Assembly: GCA_050953725.1 (NCBI GenBank)
Contig: JBMNNB010000003.1
Coordinates: 124,001 to 188,000, forward strand
Length of the DNA: 64,000 bases
DNA from: DTU053 sp012520115
Lineage (GTDB): Bacteria; Bacillota; Clostridia; Oscillospirales; Acutalibacteraceae
Reading direction: 5' to 3'
In this document: positions 43,498 through 53,070 of the stretch, piece by piece
Numbering within the stretch: the first letter of the stretch is position 1
How the letters are laid out: every line of letters starts with the position of its first letter
Notes under the pieces: model-generated
The model's input: the letters and a program-made list of their open reading frames with translations, nothing else
What the model was told of the DNA's origin: nothing
The model's database searches: none
Translations under genes and position numbers: made by a program

Positions 43498-45171
43498 TTA
43501 GAAAAGGCCTGTGATACTGCCGTCCGGCGCTATGTCGATATTCACTGCAGCAGGGGTTTTGGGCAGACCCGGCATTGTCATAATGTCGCCGAGCAGCGCA
43601 ACCGCAAAGCCTGCGCCTGCTGAGAGACGCACATCCTTGACCTGAATCTTAAAGCCTGTGGGTTTACCTAACTTTTTCGGGTCGTCGGAGAGTGAATACT
43701 GTGTCTTTGCAACGCAGACAGGCAGGTTGCCGAAGCCCGCTTTTTCTATATTCTCGACAGCCTTCAAAGCGGCGGCGGAATATTCAACGCCGTCGGCTCT
43801 GTATACTTCTGTCGCTATCTTTAAGAGCTTGTCCTTTATAGAGCCGTCAATATCATAAATGGGCTTGAAGCCGTCGATGTCCGCACTGTCGGCTATCTCG
43901 CAGACTGCCTTTGCAAGCTCTGCTGCGCCCTCTCCGCCCTTTGCGAAGCCCTCGCAGAGTACGGCCTTTACGCCTAAGGTCTCACAGTTGGAAATAAGGG
44001 TGTTAAGCTCCGCATCCGTATCCGTGCCGAAGCGGTTTATTGCAACAATCGGGGTTACGCCGAACTTCTTTACGTTTTCTATATGGGTCTTGAGATTTAC
44101 AAGTCCCTTTTCAAGGGCGGGGATGTTCTCCTCACTCAGCTGCGGCTTTAATACTCCGCCGTTATATTTAAGTGCCTTCACCGTTGCGACTATGACGGCG
44201 CAGGCGGGCTTGAGTCCTGCCACTCTGCACTTGATGTCAAAGAACTTTTCGGCTCCGAGGTCAGCGCCGAAGCCTGCCTCGGTGATGGCGTAATCGCCGA
44301 GCTTTAAGGCAAGCTTTGTGGCGATGACCGAGTTGCAGCCGTGTGCGATGTTGGCGAAGGGGCCGCCGTGCATAAGTACCGGTGAGCCTTCTAAGGTCTG
44401 GACAAGGTTCGGGTTGACCGCATCCTTCATAAGCAGAGCCATTGCGCCCTCGGCCTTTAACTGACGGGCAAAGACCGGCTCGCCGGAATAGGTGTAGGCC
44501 ACAAGCATATTGCCCATTCTCTTTTTAAGGTCGCTTAAATCTGATGAAAGGCAGAGGATAGCCATGATTTCGCTTGCGACGGTGATTACAAAGCCGTCCT
44601 CCCTCGGTACGCCGTTTATCTGACCGCCGAGGCCTACGACTATATTCCTCAATGCTCTGTCGTTCATATCGATGCAGCGCTTTATGAGTATCCTGCGGGG
44701 GTCGATTCCGAGCTCGTTGCCCTGCTGGAGATGGTTGTCCAGCATGGCGCATAGCAGGTTGTTTGCGCTGGTTATGGCGTGCATATCACCCGTGAAGTGC
44801 AGGTTAATGTCCTCCATGGGCAGGACCTGCGAATAGCCGCCGCCTGCAGCTCCGCCCTTAATGCCGAAAACGGGGCCTAAAGACGGCTCACGAAGGGCTA
44901 TGACGGCATTCTTGCCTATATACTGCATGGCTTGTCCGAGGCTTACTGTGACGGTTGTCTTGCCCTCGCCTGCGGGGGTGGGGTTTATGGCGGTGACGAG
45001 AATAAGTCTGCCGTCCTTTTTATTCTCGACCTTTTTCATGAACTCAAGGTCGATTTTAGCCTTGTATTTTCCGTAGGGGATAAGGTAGTCCTCATCTATC
45101 CCGACGCTTTTTGCAATCTCTGAAATGGGCTTTAGTTTGGCACTCTGGGCTATTTCTATATCTGTCAGCAT
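43498..45171 (-). CDS. fhs: Formate-tetrahydrofolate ligase
   Basis: ATP-dependent ligation of formate to tetrahydrofolate, feeding one-carbon units to purines and, in anaerobes, formate metabolism. The 557 residues match the family. It shows the P-loop TPAGEGKTTV (about 66-75), the REPSLGPVFGIKGGAAGGGYSQVLPMEDINLHF region, TGDMHAI and the C-terminal KTQYSLSDDP and MPGLP. The gene follows the lipoprotein gene by 24 bases on the same strand. Confidence 0.97.
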   Translation of the reverse strand: MLTDIEIAQSAKLKPISEIAKSVGIDEDYLIPYGKYKAKIDLEFMKKVENKKDGRLILVTAINPTPAGEGKTTVTVSLGQAMQYIGKNAVIALREPSLGPVFGIKGGAAGGGYSQVLPMEDINLHFTGDMHAITSANNLLCAMLDNHLQQGNELGIDPRRILIKRCIDMNDRALRNIVVGLGGQINGVPREDGFVITVASEIMAILCLSSDLSDLKKRMGNMLVAYTYSGEPVFARQLKAEGAMALLMKDAVNPNLVQTLEGSPVLMHGGPFANIAHGCNSVIATKLALKLGDYAITEAGFGADLGAEKFFDIKCRVAGLKPACAVIVATVKALKYNGGVLKPQLSEENIPALEKGLVNLKTHIENVKKFGVTPIVAINRFGTDTDAELNTLISNCETLGVKAVLCEGFAKGGEGAAELAKAVCEIADSADIDGFKPIYDIDGSIKDKLLKIATEVYRADGVEYSAAALKAVENIEKAGFGNLPVCVAKTQYSLSDDPKKLGKPTGFKIQVKDVRLSAGAGFAVALLGDIMTMPGLPKTPAAVNIDIAPDGSITGLF

Positions 45172-45195
45172 TTTCGCACACCTTTCGCTGTTAAT

Positions 45196-46434
45196 TTATA
45201 TCTTTTCAAAATAACCGTTCATATTGACGATTATTACAAAGCTGCCGCTCTCGTCGCCCTCTCCCGTCACGATGAAGTAATTGCGCTCGGTGGCGGAGAA
45301 ATAGGTTATGCTCCTCTCGGGCAGGGTGAACAGATAGGAAATCCGATTCTCGCCGGCCATGTAGAAGCGAAGGGCGGTTTTAAGCACCGCCGCAAATCGG
45401 CCTGCGGTGACCCTTTTGAAGCCGAAGAAAATGTCCGACTCCTCGCCGCTGAAGTACCTGCATGTGTCGATATTGAATACGCAGGTGCTCCATGCGTTCA
45501 TGCCGCCGACGGGCTTAATCTCTTCATCCTTTGGCTCTTCCCTGACTTCGCCCTGCTCGCCTACCGGCTCCTCATCTTCCTTCTTTTCAGTTGTTGCAGG
45601 CGTCTTGATGCCCTCATACTGGGAATAAATAAGGAACTTACCCGCAAGCATTGCGTCCTTTACCACCTGCGAGCCTGTGGGGATTACGGTCTTTGCGGCG
45701 TTTATTACGTCATATATTACAAAGGCGGTGGAGCCTGCAACATAGTCCACGTACAGGAGCCTGCCCTCGTTAAAGCTGAGCTGGCTTTCGGCTCTGCGGC
45801 TGCTGAGAGAATACAGGTCGGTCTTTTTATTCTGCTTTGCGTCGTATTCGCATAATACGGGGCGTTCGCCGCTTCTCTTTTCAATCCAGAAAACCCTGTG
45901 ATTAAAGAGAATAGGCGTGACGGCGGTTTCCTCCCTGGTGGCGGAGTAAATCTGCCGTGTTGAGCCCGTTTCAAGGTTTCTTATATATATCCTCTGCCGT
46001 GACAGGTCTTCTCTTGAGGTAACATATAAAAGATATTCGTCATTTACCTGCAGGTCGGATATAACGGTGTCTCTGTCGGGGACAGTGTAAAGCCGCTGTG
46101 TTTTGCCTGTTCCGAGTCTGTATCTGACTATGGAATTTGCTCTGTCAGAGTTTTTATTTGCAGGTACCGTCAAAAAGAGGTCGGTTGCGTTCATCTCTGC
46201 AATCTCAATGACGGGGTAAGAAAAGTCAATCCTCGTGAGGTACCGGCTGAAGTTTGTGAAGGGCTTTGCCTCAACGGGCATTGCCGTCTGCCCCTCGGTG
46301 GTTTCGGGTGCTTCGCTTGTCTCCCCGACGGTGGTGGCGGTTGTGCTTTGTCCGTCCTTGCCGCAGGATACAAGGGTAAACATTATAGAGACAAATAAGA
46401 GGACCGCAGTAAATACTTGTAATCTTCTGTTCAT
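45196..46434 (-). CDS. Lipoprotein with beta-propeller-like repeats
   Basis: A 412-residue protein with a lipoprotein signal (lipobox FTLVSC, Cys near 24), a Thr/Glu-rich linker (25-55) and a body of repeated beta strands (LLYVTSREDLSRQRIYIRN, HRVFWIEKRSGERPVLCEYD, EGRLLYVDYVAGSTAFVIYD) resembling a TolB-like or YVTN-type propeller. A charged loop (EKKEDEEPVGEQ...) interrupts it at about 280-305. Function unknown. It may be co-transcribed with fhs from its own promoter. Confidence 0.65.
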   Translation of the reverse strand: MNRRLQVFTAVLLFVSIMFTLVSCGKDGQSTTATTVGETSEAPETTEGQTAMPVEAKPFTNFSRYLTRIDFSYPVIEIAEMNATDLFLTVPANKNSDRANSIVRYRLGTGKTQRLYTVPDRDTVISDLQVNDEYLLYVTSREDLSRQRIYIRNLETGSTRQIYSATREETAVTPILFNHRVFWIEKRSGERPVLCEYDAKQNKKTDLYSLSSRRAESQLSFNEGRLLYVDYVAGSTAFVIYDVINAAKTVIPTGSQVVKDAMLAGKFLIYSQYEGIKTPATTEKKEDEEPVGEQGEVREEPKDEEIKPVGGMNAWSTCVFNIDTCRYFSGEESDIFFGFKRVTAGRFAAVLKTALRFYMAGENRISYLFTLPERSITYFSATERNYFIVTGEGDESGSFVIIVNMNGYFEKI

Positions 46435-46463
46435 AACTTTCTCCGTTTAGAAAACATACGTAG

Positions 46464-46491
46464 ATTATATTACAGCTGTAAAATTTGTCAA
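46464..46491 (-). promoter_or_regulatory. Promoter of the lipoprotein-fhs unit
   Basis: Minus strand TTGACA, 16-base spacer, TATAAT, 30 bases before the start. Confidence 0.8.
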
Positions 46492-46508
46492 CAAACAAGT
46501 GAGAACCC

Positions 46509-47180
46509 TTATCTGAACTCCTCAAAATCTTCAGTCAATAATCTTTTTCGCCTGATGTTTTTAACATACCGCATATTAGAGTTGTCCTCTGTGTTTTCTG
46601 TCGCAAAAATCGCATCGAGCAGCAGCATCGGGCTTATATTAAAGCTGCTGCCGGCAGGGAGGGTGATAGTCAGGAGGATATCGCCCTCTGTTTGCGTAAG
46701 GGTGTAGTCCTTTACATATTCGGTTATGTCGACCTCTTTGATTACCCTTTTGTGGCCGGACTTAACTTTTTTCATGGCTTTGAGTTCGCCGCCGAGTCTC
46801 TTTTCAAGCTCAGGCAGGCTTACCCTTTCGCCGTCAAACAAAAGGCTGTACCGTGCGTTTTTTATGTCCTTTACCTGCATTACCGCCTCATCGCAGGCAG
46901 TGATTTTTATATCGTCGGGCAAAACTTCATTCAGCCTTGCCTGAATTTCATCGCAAGGGATGTCCCCTTCGATTTTTATATCCATTGCGTCGTTTACGCT
47001 CTCTACGCCTAAGGGAAGCGGCAGGGCGAAATTGATATAGGGGTGGGGGTTAAAGCCCTCGGTGTACCACAGCGGGATGTTAGCCCGCCGAAGGGCGCGG
47101 GAGAAGGTGCGGTTAAGGTCGAGATGCGATATATATTTTGCCCTGTTTACTTTAGTGAATCTAAGCCTTATTAATCGCAT
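46509..47180 (-). CDS. TIGR03936-family radical-SAM-associated protein (DUF2344)
   Basis: A 223-residue protein starting MRLIRLRFTKVNRAKYISHLDL. ATG 47180 is chosen because GGAGG is 8 bases upstream. Conserved features are the YISHLDLNRTFSRALRRANIPLWYTEGFNPHP segment and LPLGVES. The family is almost always next to a TIGR03960 radical SAM protein, as here, where the genes overlap by about 20 bases. The exact role is unknown; some homologues are fused to the radical SAM partner. Confidence 0.85.
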   Translation of the reverse strand: MRLIRLRFTKVNRAKYISHLDLNRTFSRALRRANIPLWYTEGFNPHPYINFALPLPLGVESVNDAMDIKIEGDIPCDEIQARLNEVLPDDIKITACDEAVMQVKDIKNARYSLLFDGERVSLPELEKRLGGELKAMKKVKSGHKRVIKEVDITEYVKDYTLTQTEGDILLTITLPAGSSFNISPMLLLDAIFATENTEDNSNMRYVKNIRRKRLLTEDFEEFR

Positions 47181-49005
47181 CGCATTTTCCTCCGTTAAGA
47201 GCGTTTGCCCCGCAGGCGCTGCATTTTTCCCTGCAGTGGGGGCTTGTACTCTCTTTATGGGCAAGCTCGTTTTCTTTTATTAAGAATTTCTTGCTTATGC
47301 CGTAGTCAAGATGGTCCCAGGGGAGAACCTCGTCGAAGGCTCTTTTCCTTGCGGTGTAAAAATCGGGGTCTATACCGCAGTCCTTGAAAGCGGCAGTCCA
47401 TTTACTAAAGTCAAAGCTGTCGTCCCATGCGTCAAAGGTGCAGCCCTTTTGCCATGCCGAATAAAGCACGGCGCAAAGGCGTCTGTCGCCCCTTGCAAAG
47501 ACCGCTTCGAGCAGGCTCATATAGGGGTTGTGGAAGCTTAAACTTACTTTTCTTGTTCTAACCGATTCCCTTAATAGCTTCTGCTTTCTTTCGATTTCGG
47601 AAAGTGAGCAGAAGGGCTCCCACTGGAAGGGGGTGAAGGGCTTGGGGACAAAATTCGACACGCCTACACTGACCGTCACGCCCTTTCCCTTAGGCTTGTC
47701 GGGGTTATTGTAAAACTCATCCACGACCTTCTGGGCAAGCTCTGCAATACCTGTGATGTCCTCATCGGCTTCCGTCGGCAGTCCCATCATAAAGTACAGC
47801 TTGACCGCAGTCCAGCCGCCCTGAAAGGCCTTTTTTGAGGCGTCGAGGATTTCATCCTCGGTGATGTTCTTATTTATTACATCCCTAAGCCTCTGTGTGC
47901 CTGCTTCGGGGGCGAAGGTAAGGCCGCTCCTTCTGACTTCATTGAGCTTTTCCATAAGCTCCTTCGGAAAGTTGTCCGCCCTTAAAGAGGGCAGGGCAAC
48001 ATTTATCATATTGCTCTTTGCCCAGTCCAGCATCTCGTCAAGCAGCTTTACAATCTGCGTATAGTCGCTGGTGGAAAGCGAGCAGAGGGAGACTTCGTCA
48101 TAGCCTGTGCTTTCGCAAAGCCGGCGGCTCTGGGCGTAGACCGTTTCGGCGCTCTTTTCCCTGATGGGTCTGTATATATAGCCCGCCTGACAGAATCGGC
48201 AGCCCCTTATGCAGCCCCTGAAAACCTCGGTGACGACCCTGTCATGGACGGTGTCGATATAGGGCACGACGAACTTGTCGGGGTAATAGACCTTGTCCAG
48301 ATTGGAGATGATTCTCTTTTTGACTGTCTTTGGGGCTGAAGCTGTCGGAGTTACGGCAGCTATTGTATTGTCCTCTTTATAGGTTACATCATAGAATGAC
48401 GGCACATAAACGCCCTCGATTTTTACGGCTCTTTCCAAAAACTCCTGCTTTGATGCGCCCGTCATTTTGCACTCTTTGAGAAGGTCAATAAGCTCGTCTG
48501 AGACCTCCTCCCCTTCGCCGGGCAGGAAGATATCTACAAAATCGGAGAGCGGCTCCGGGTTGCAGACGCAGGGGCCGCCTGCTATTACTATGGGCAATAA
48601 ATCTGTTCTGTCCTTTGAATATACCGGCAGTCCCGCTAAATCAAGCATATTCAGCACATTGGTATAGCAAAGCTCGTATTGCAAAGTAAAGCCTATAAGG
48701 TCAAAGTCCTTAATCGGCTCGAGGCTTTCAAGCCCGTAGAGCTTTATGCCGTTTTTACGCATCTGTTCTTCCATATCCTTGCCGGGGGCAAAGACACGCT
48801 CGCACCATGTGTCCGTTCTTTCGTTTGCAAGGTGGTAGAGGATTTTCATACCCAGGTGCGACATACCTATCTCATAGGTGTCGGGAAAGCAGAAGGCATA
48901 GCGGATATCGACCTTTGATTTATCCTTCGTTACGGAATTAACCTCGCCTCCCGTATATCGTGCCGGCTTCTGAACCAGGCTTAAAACTTCGTCAAGCTTT
49001 GACAT
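47161..49005 (-). CDS. TIGR03960-family B12-binding-domain radical SAM protein
   Basis: A 614-residue protein with an N-terminal B12-binding-like fold (FPDTYEIGMSHLGMKILYHL, IAGGPCVCNPEPLSDFVD) and a radical SAM core with the CX3CX2C cluster motif in GCIRGCRFCQAGYIYRP (about 266-282), followed by SLCSLSTSDY. A C-terminal Cys motif (HCREKCSACGAN) could hold a second cluster. It probably modifies an RNA or protein; the substrate is unknown. It is paired with the TIGR03936 gene downstream. Confidence 0.88.
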   Translation of the reverse strand: MSKLDEVLSLVQKPARYTGGEVNSVTKDKSKVDIRYAFCFPDTYEIGMSHLGMKILYHLANERTDTWCERVFAPGKDMEEQMRKNGIKLYGLESLEPIKDFDLIGFTLQYELCYTNVLNMLDLAGLPVYSKDRTDLLPIVIAGGPCVCNPEPLSDFVDIFLPGEGEEVSDELIDLLKECKMTGASKQEFLERAVKIEGVYVPSFYDVTYKEDNTIAAVTPTASAPKTVKKRIISNLDKVYYPDKFVVPYIDTVHDRVVTEVFRGCIRGCRFCQAGYIYRPIREKSAETVYAQSRRLCESTGYDEVSLCSLSTSDYTQIVKLLDEMLDWAKSNMINVALPSLRADNFPKELMEKLNEVRRSGLTFAPEAGTQRLRDVINKNITEDEILDASKKAFQGGWTAVKLYFMMGLPTEADEDITGIAELAQKVVDEFYNNPDKPKGKGVTVSVGVSNFVPKPFTPFQWEPFCSLSEIERKQKLLRESVRTRKVSLSFHNPYMSLLEAVFARGDRRLCAVLYSAWQKGCTFDAWDDSFDFSKWTAAFKDCGIDPDFYTARKRAFDEVLPWDHLDYGISKKFLIKENELAHKESTSPHCREKCSACGANALNGGKCDAINKA

Positions 49006-49095
49006 CTAATAAATTTCCTTTCGCTTAAGGCTTTTTTCTCTAAGTAATTATTGTATCATATCGTGGCGCTTATTACAAACAAAAGAGGGGCCGGC

Positions 49096-49404
49096 TCATC
49101 TGAAGAAATTGTCCATACCGCCCCTTCTGCCCTTTGGGGGCTTGATATTGGTGCAGCGGTCCATTTTGACAAGAATGGTTTCGTCGCCGATGACCACAAT
49201 GTCCTCCCACGGGATGCGCTTGTCGTCCTCCCTGCCGCCGAAGCCCCAGAACTTATTTTTGCCGTAGAGTATTATAGCGGAGATCCTGCCCGTGCAGACA
49301 TTGACCTCCACATCGCAGACAAAGCCGTAGCGGTTGCCCGTATCTATGTTTATTACTTCTTTTCTGAATAAATCGTTTAAACAGCAGTTGTCCATATGTA
49401 CCAT
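49096..49404 (-). CDS. YlmC/YmxH-family PRC-barrel sporulation-associated protein
   Basis: A 102-residue small PRC-barrel protein. The N-terminal LNDLFRKEVINIDTGNRYGFVCDVEV and IPWEDIVVIGDETILV are characteristic of the YlmC/YmxH group found in spore formers. No membrane segment. It lies 90 bases upstream of the radical SAM gene on the same strand. Confidence 0.82.
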   Translation of the reverse strand: MVHMDNCCLNDLFRKEVINIDTGNRYGFVCDVEVNVCTGRISAIILYGKNKFWGFGGREDDKRIPWEDIVVIGDETILVKMDRCTNIKPPKGRRGGMDNFFR

Positions 49405-49500
49405 CCTGACCCTTCACGAAAGATGAGGGCTGATTACAATGCCCCAATCTATTTTATTCCTTCGGAAAAGCTTTATGATAACTGCTGACGCTTTGAGCCA

Positions 49501-49526
49501 AATAAAAACCGCAGTCGGGCTGCGGT
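49501..49526 (-). terminator. Terminator of the fol operon
   Basis: A 7-bp stem ACCGCAG (49508-49514 with 49520-49526), then TTTTTATTT on the minus strand, right after the folK stop. Confidence 0.85.
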
Positions 49527-50044
49527 CATTCTGAATATTCTTTAAGCAATGAGATGAGTGAGCTGTTTTTCGGGCTGTATGTTTCTACACCGTCTTTTGA
49601 GAGAAGCGAATAATCCTTTGAAAAATCAAGCTCGCCGAATTTAAGCTCCTTGTTTATATCCGAAAGCGGCACAAGTACAAAGGCTCTTTCCTTCATTCTC
49701 GGGTGCGGGAGGGTCAGTTCCCTTGTGTTTATCCGCTCGTTTTCATAGATTAGAAGGTCTAAATCGAGGGTTCTGGGTGAGTTTATATATGGTCTTTCAC
49801 GACCGTTTGCAGCTTCGATGCCTAAGAGCGCACCGAGCAGGGCGTGTGGCGAAAACTCTGTTTTAACTTCAGCACACATATTAAGATATTTTTCGCAGTC
49901 ATCACAGCCCACGGGCTCGGTTTCGTAGACCCTTGACACCCTTTCAAGGCTCGTGGCGTTAAGCATTATGAGTGCTTTCAGCGCATTAAACAGATTGAGC
50001 TCCCTGTCGCCTAAGTTTGAACCGAGGGCGATATATGCTCGCAT
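49526..50044 (-). CDS. folK: 2-amino-4-hydroxy-6-hydroxymethyldihydropteridine diphosphokinase
   Basis: Transfers pyrophosphate from ATP to the pterin in folate synthesis. The 172 residues show the N-terminal ALGSNLGDRELNL, VYETEPVG, the RTLDLDLLIYEN metal/ATP motif and LTLPHPRMKERAFVLVPL. It is the last gene of folE-folP-folB-folK. Confidence 0.95.
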   Translation of the reverse strand: MRAYIALGSNLGDRELNLFNALKALIMLNATSLERVSRVYETEPVGCDDCEKYLNMCAEVKTEFSPHALLGALLGIEAANGRERPYINSPRTLDLDLLIYENERINTRELTLPHPRMKERAFVLVPLSDINKELKFGELDFSKDYSLLSKDGVETYSPKNSSLISLLKEYSE

Positions 50045-50055
50045 ACCCTTACCCC

Positions 50056-50424
50056 CTATAAATCCTCTCTGTCGAGGCTTATTTCAACCGCCATGTAGTC
50101 AAAGTCTGCGTTTACGGGGGCTTCGGGCTTTTTGACCTTTACGGTGACGGACTTTATTTCGGGGAACTCGCTTAAAATGCCCCTTGCTACCTCTCCCGCC
50201 GCCTTTTCGATAAGGTCAAAGCTGTCCTTCAGGAAGTGCCTGCGGGCGGTTTTTGTTATTTTGGCGTAGCTTACGGTGTCGGAAAGCTCGTCTGTGAGGG
50301 ACGCCTTTTTTAAGTCGGTGAAGGCGGTGATATCGATAAAAAAGGGCTGACCCGTGAGCTTTTCCTCCGGGTTTACGCCGTGATAGGCATACAGCCTTAG
50401 ATTTTTAACAATGATTTTATCCAT
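50056..50424 (-). CDS. folB: Dihydroneopterin aldolase
   Basis: A 122-residue enzyme cleaving dihydroneopterin. It has LRLYAYHGVNPEEKLTGQPFFIDI with the conserved Tyr-His-Gly and Glu, YAKITK, and a late Lys in VKVKKPEAPV. It lies between folP and folK with short gaps. Confidence 0.94.
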   Translation of the reverse strand: MDKIIVKNLRLYAYHGVNPEEKLTGQPFFIDITAFTDLKKASLTDELSDTVSYAKITKTARRHFLKDSFDLIEKAAGEVARGILSEFPEIKSVTVKVKKPEAPVNADFDYMAVEISLDREDL

Positions 50425-50432
50425 ATCTCTAC

Positions 50433-51290
50433 CTAATTTCTGATAAGCTCATCCGCCGCTTTAAGAAAGCTCTTATGCTCCTTAACATCGTGGACTCTTA
50501 TGATATCCGCTCCGCCCTCAACGGCTCTGAAGTTGGCCGCAAGGGTGCCTTCAAGCCTTTTTTTCGGGTCGCTCTCATCGGTGATTGCGCCAATGAAGCG
50601 TTTTCTCGAAAGAGCCACAAGCAGGGCCATGTCCTTGTGCTTTAAGCTCGAAAGGTTTTTGAGAAGTTGAAGGTTATCTTCAACTCCTTTTGCAAAGCCG
50701 AAGCCCGGGTCAAGGCAGATATGGCTTTTTTTGATGCCGAATTTAATAAGCTTATCCGTAATATCTCCGAAAAACTCCGCAACGGCGCTTACAACGCCCT
50801 TTTCATATACGGGAAATTCGCCGCTGGGCAGCCCCGCCGAGTGCATTACTATATAGCCTGCGCCGTATTTCTTGACTATCGCCGCCATATTTGCGTTGAA
50901 TACGCCGCTGACATCGTTTATTATGTCCGCTCCCGCTGTCATTGCCTTTTCGGCGACTATGGGTCTGAAGGTATCGACGGAGATAATAGCGTCGGGCAGC
51001 TCTTTTCTTATACTCTCTATTACGGGTATGACACGCCTGAGCTCCTCTACTTCGCTGACGGGTTCGCTGCTGACGGGTTCGCTGCCCGGGCGGGTGGACA
51101 TACCGCCTATGTCGATTATGTCTGCGCCTTCAAGGAGCATCTGCTTTGCTCTTTTCAGAGCATCATCCTCCGAGTAAAAAAGCCCGCCGTCTGAAAAGGA
51201 GTCGGGAGTGACATTAAGCACTCCCATGATATATGTTCTCTGCCCTAAGGGCAGATACTTTTCTCTGAAACGAAAAACACTACCTGACAT
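50433..51290 (-). CDS. folP: Dihydropteroate synthase
   Basis: Condenses the pterin pyrophosphate with p-aminobenzoate. The 285 residues show MGVLNVTPDSFSDGG, DIIDIGGMSTRPGS, ISVDTFRPIVAEKAM, INDVSG, DPGFGFAKGVEDN and a final RVHDV. It starts 3 bases after the folE stop. Confidence 0.95.
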   Translation of the reverse strand: MSGSVFRFREKYLPLGQRTYIMGVLNVTPDSFSDGGLFYSEDDALKRAKQMLLEGADIIDIGGMSTRPGSEPVSSEPVSEVEELRRVIPVIESIRKELPDAIISVDTFRPIVAEKAMTAGADIINDVSGVFNANMAAIVKKYGAGYIVMHSAGLPSGEFPVYEKGVVSAVAEFFGDITDKLIKFGIKKSHICLDPGFGFAKGVEDNLQLLKNLSSLKHKDMALLVALSRKRFIGAITDESDPKKRLEGTLAANFRAVEGGADIIRVHDVKEHKSFLKAADELIRN

Positions 51291-51293
51291 TTA

Positions 51294-51869
51294 TCATCCG
51301 CCCTTAAGTAAGCTCATTACCTCTGCTCTGGACCTTGCGTCACGCCTCATTATGCCTCTGAGTGCGCTGGTCTGAGTAAGGCTGCCCGCCGCCTTTACGC
51401 CACGCATAGTCATGCAAAGGTGCTCCGCCTCGATAACCACGGCCACGCCCTTGGGGCTTAATTCCTTTTCGAGAAAGTCCGCTATGTCAGCCGTAAGCCT
51501 TTCCTGAAGCTGGGGGCGTCTTGCAAAGGCGTTGACTATTCGGGCAAGCTTGGAAAGCCCTATAACCTTGCCGTCTGTGATGTATGCTATATGAGCCTTG
51601 CCCACAAAGGGCAGAAGGTGGTGCTCGCACATGGAGTACAGGGGTATGTCCCTGACCGTTACCATTTCGCTGTGGGTGGGCTCGTCAAAGAGCTTGATGT
51701 GCTCGGTGGGGTCTTCAGATAGTCCTGCGAAAATCTCCTCATACATCCTTGCCACACGGTCGGGGGTGTCAATAAGTCCGTCCCTGTCCGGGTCCTCTCC
51801 GATTGCCTCAAGTATATCCCTGACGGCTTTTTTTATTTTTTCGGCGTCAACCTTGCCCATTCTTTTCAC
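51294..51869 (-). CDS. folE: GTP cyclohydrolase I
   Basis: Converts GTP to dihydroneopterin triphosphate, the first folate step. The 191 residues show LIDTPDRVARMYEEIF, SMCEHHLLPFVGKAHIAYI (zinc Cys and His), LSKLARIVNAFARRPQLQERLT and EHLCMTMRGV with the second zinc Cys. The GTG start is provisional; an ATG lies three codons later. Confidence 0.95.
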   Translation of the reverse strand: MKRMGKVDAEKIKKAVRDILEAIGEDPDRDGLIDTPDRVARMYEEIFAGLSEDPTEHIKLFDEPTHSEMVTVRDIPLYSMCEHHLLPFVGKAHIAYITDGKVIGLSKLARIVNAFARRPQLQERLTADIADFLEKELSPKGVAVVIEAEHLCMTMRGVKAAGSLTQTSALRGIMRRDARSRAEVMSLLKGG

Positions 51870-51887
51870 TTGCCTTTCATTTCGGCT

Positions 51888-53054
51888 TTAAGCCGCCGTC
51901 TGATTATCCGTAAAAATCACTATGACCAGCAGCCGTTCGTTAAGCGTGTATTTTACGGTGCTTGTGCTTATATTTATCCCGTTTTCGTTATTTACAGTTT
52001 TGAGAATATCGTATATCTCGCCCTTGTTTAACAGGTTGCTTACAGCCTTAGAGAAGGCCTCCTGATTTTCAAAGCGAAGCTCTGTGGCGCTGTTGCCGTT
52101 TTTAATGTTCTCTGTCAGCCTTAAAGTTATTCTTGCCTTAGTGCCGTCGTCATAGCGGTCAAAGAACTGACCGAGCCTTTTGTGGTAGTTGTCCGCAATG
52201 TCGTTGCAGGGGATAGAGATATTAAAGTCGGAATGTGAAACGGCAATTGTGCTGTCATCCACATTAAAGTACAGGTGTCTGACGGCTCCCTTGTTGTCCG
52301 GCGCCGGGTCGTTCCATGTGGCGTCGAGGTGATAGGGTCTGCCGTCTATGTAGACTATATTCCACATGTGGCTCTGCCGCTCGCCCTTCTCGTCGGTGGC
52401 TATACCCGTAATCACGGTGCTTTTTATGCCCGCCTTGCTGAGAAGCAGCTGCATTGCGTTTGCATAGCCGGAGCAGATAGCCTCGCCGTTAATGAGTGCC
52501 GAGTAGGCCGTGTCGGTGCCTGCCTTGTCCGTGTAGACCGAGTTTGTCACAAGATAGTCGTGCAGATAAAGCTCCTTCGAAAACTCGTCAAGTCCTGCGG
52601 GCATGGAGGCAACAATTTCGTTTACCTTTTGTTTTAGCTGCTCGGTCTTCTGTCTTGCCTCGTCCCTGTTCATTGAGTAAAGGGGGAGAAAATAAAATCT
52701 GCCGGACACCGCAAGCATTTGACAGGTGTTGCCTATGTAGATAAGGTCGGGATTGTCGTAGATTATAGCCTTAAAGACCCTGTCCAGCTCCGCTTCTGTC
52801 AGCTGCGGGATTTCTATCCGCTCGGGAAAGTTTCCGATTTTGTTGTAGATATTTATGTATGCGAGCTTTTCGTTTTCATTCAATCCTTCATAATAGTGCC
52901 TGTAAATTATGTCGGGGTTTTCGTTCAGTTCCCGTTGAAAACGGTCGGCCATCAGGCCGCTTAAAAAGCTGCCGGCATCGGTGAAAAAAAACAGTGATGC
53001 CAACACTATCGCAATTATTAAGAATGATACCAGTGCGTAAGATTTTCTGCTCAT
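51888..53054 (-). CDS. Membrane-anchored transglutaminase-like protein
   Basis: A 388-residue protein with an N-terminal hydrophobic anchor (about 6-26) and a long helical region, followed by a transglutaminase/papain-like domain with an apparently complete triad: C194 in GEAICSGYANA, H229 in QSHMWNIVYI and D244 in YHLDATWND. Such extracellular domains in Clostridia are probably proteases or crosslinking enzymes of the wall. It lies just upstream of folE on the same strand, but there is no functional link to folate that I can see. Confidence 0.78.
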   Translation of the reverse strand: MSRKSYALVSFLIIAIVLASLFFFTDAGSFLSGLMADRFQRELNENPDIIYRHYYEGLNENEKLAYINIYNKIGNFPERIEIPQLTEAELDRVFKAIIYDNPDLIYIGNTCQMLAVSGRFYFLPLYSMNRDEARQKTEQLKQKVNEIVASMPAGLDEFSKELYLHDYLVTNSVYTDKAGTDTAYSALINGEAICSGYANAMQLLLSKAGIKSTVITGIATDEKGERQSHMWNIVYIDGRPYHLDATWNDPAPDNKGAVRHLYFNVDDSTIAVSHSDFNISIPCNDIADNYHKRLGQFFDRYDDGTKARITLRLTENIKNGNSATELRFENQEAFSKAVSNLLNKGEIYDILKTVNNENGINISTSTVKYTLNERLLVIVIFTDNQTAA

Positions 53055-53070
53055 TTTTACTCCGTGAATT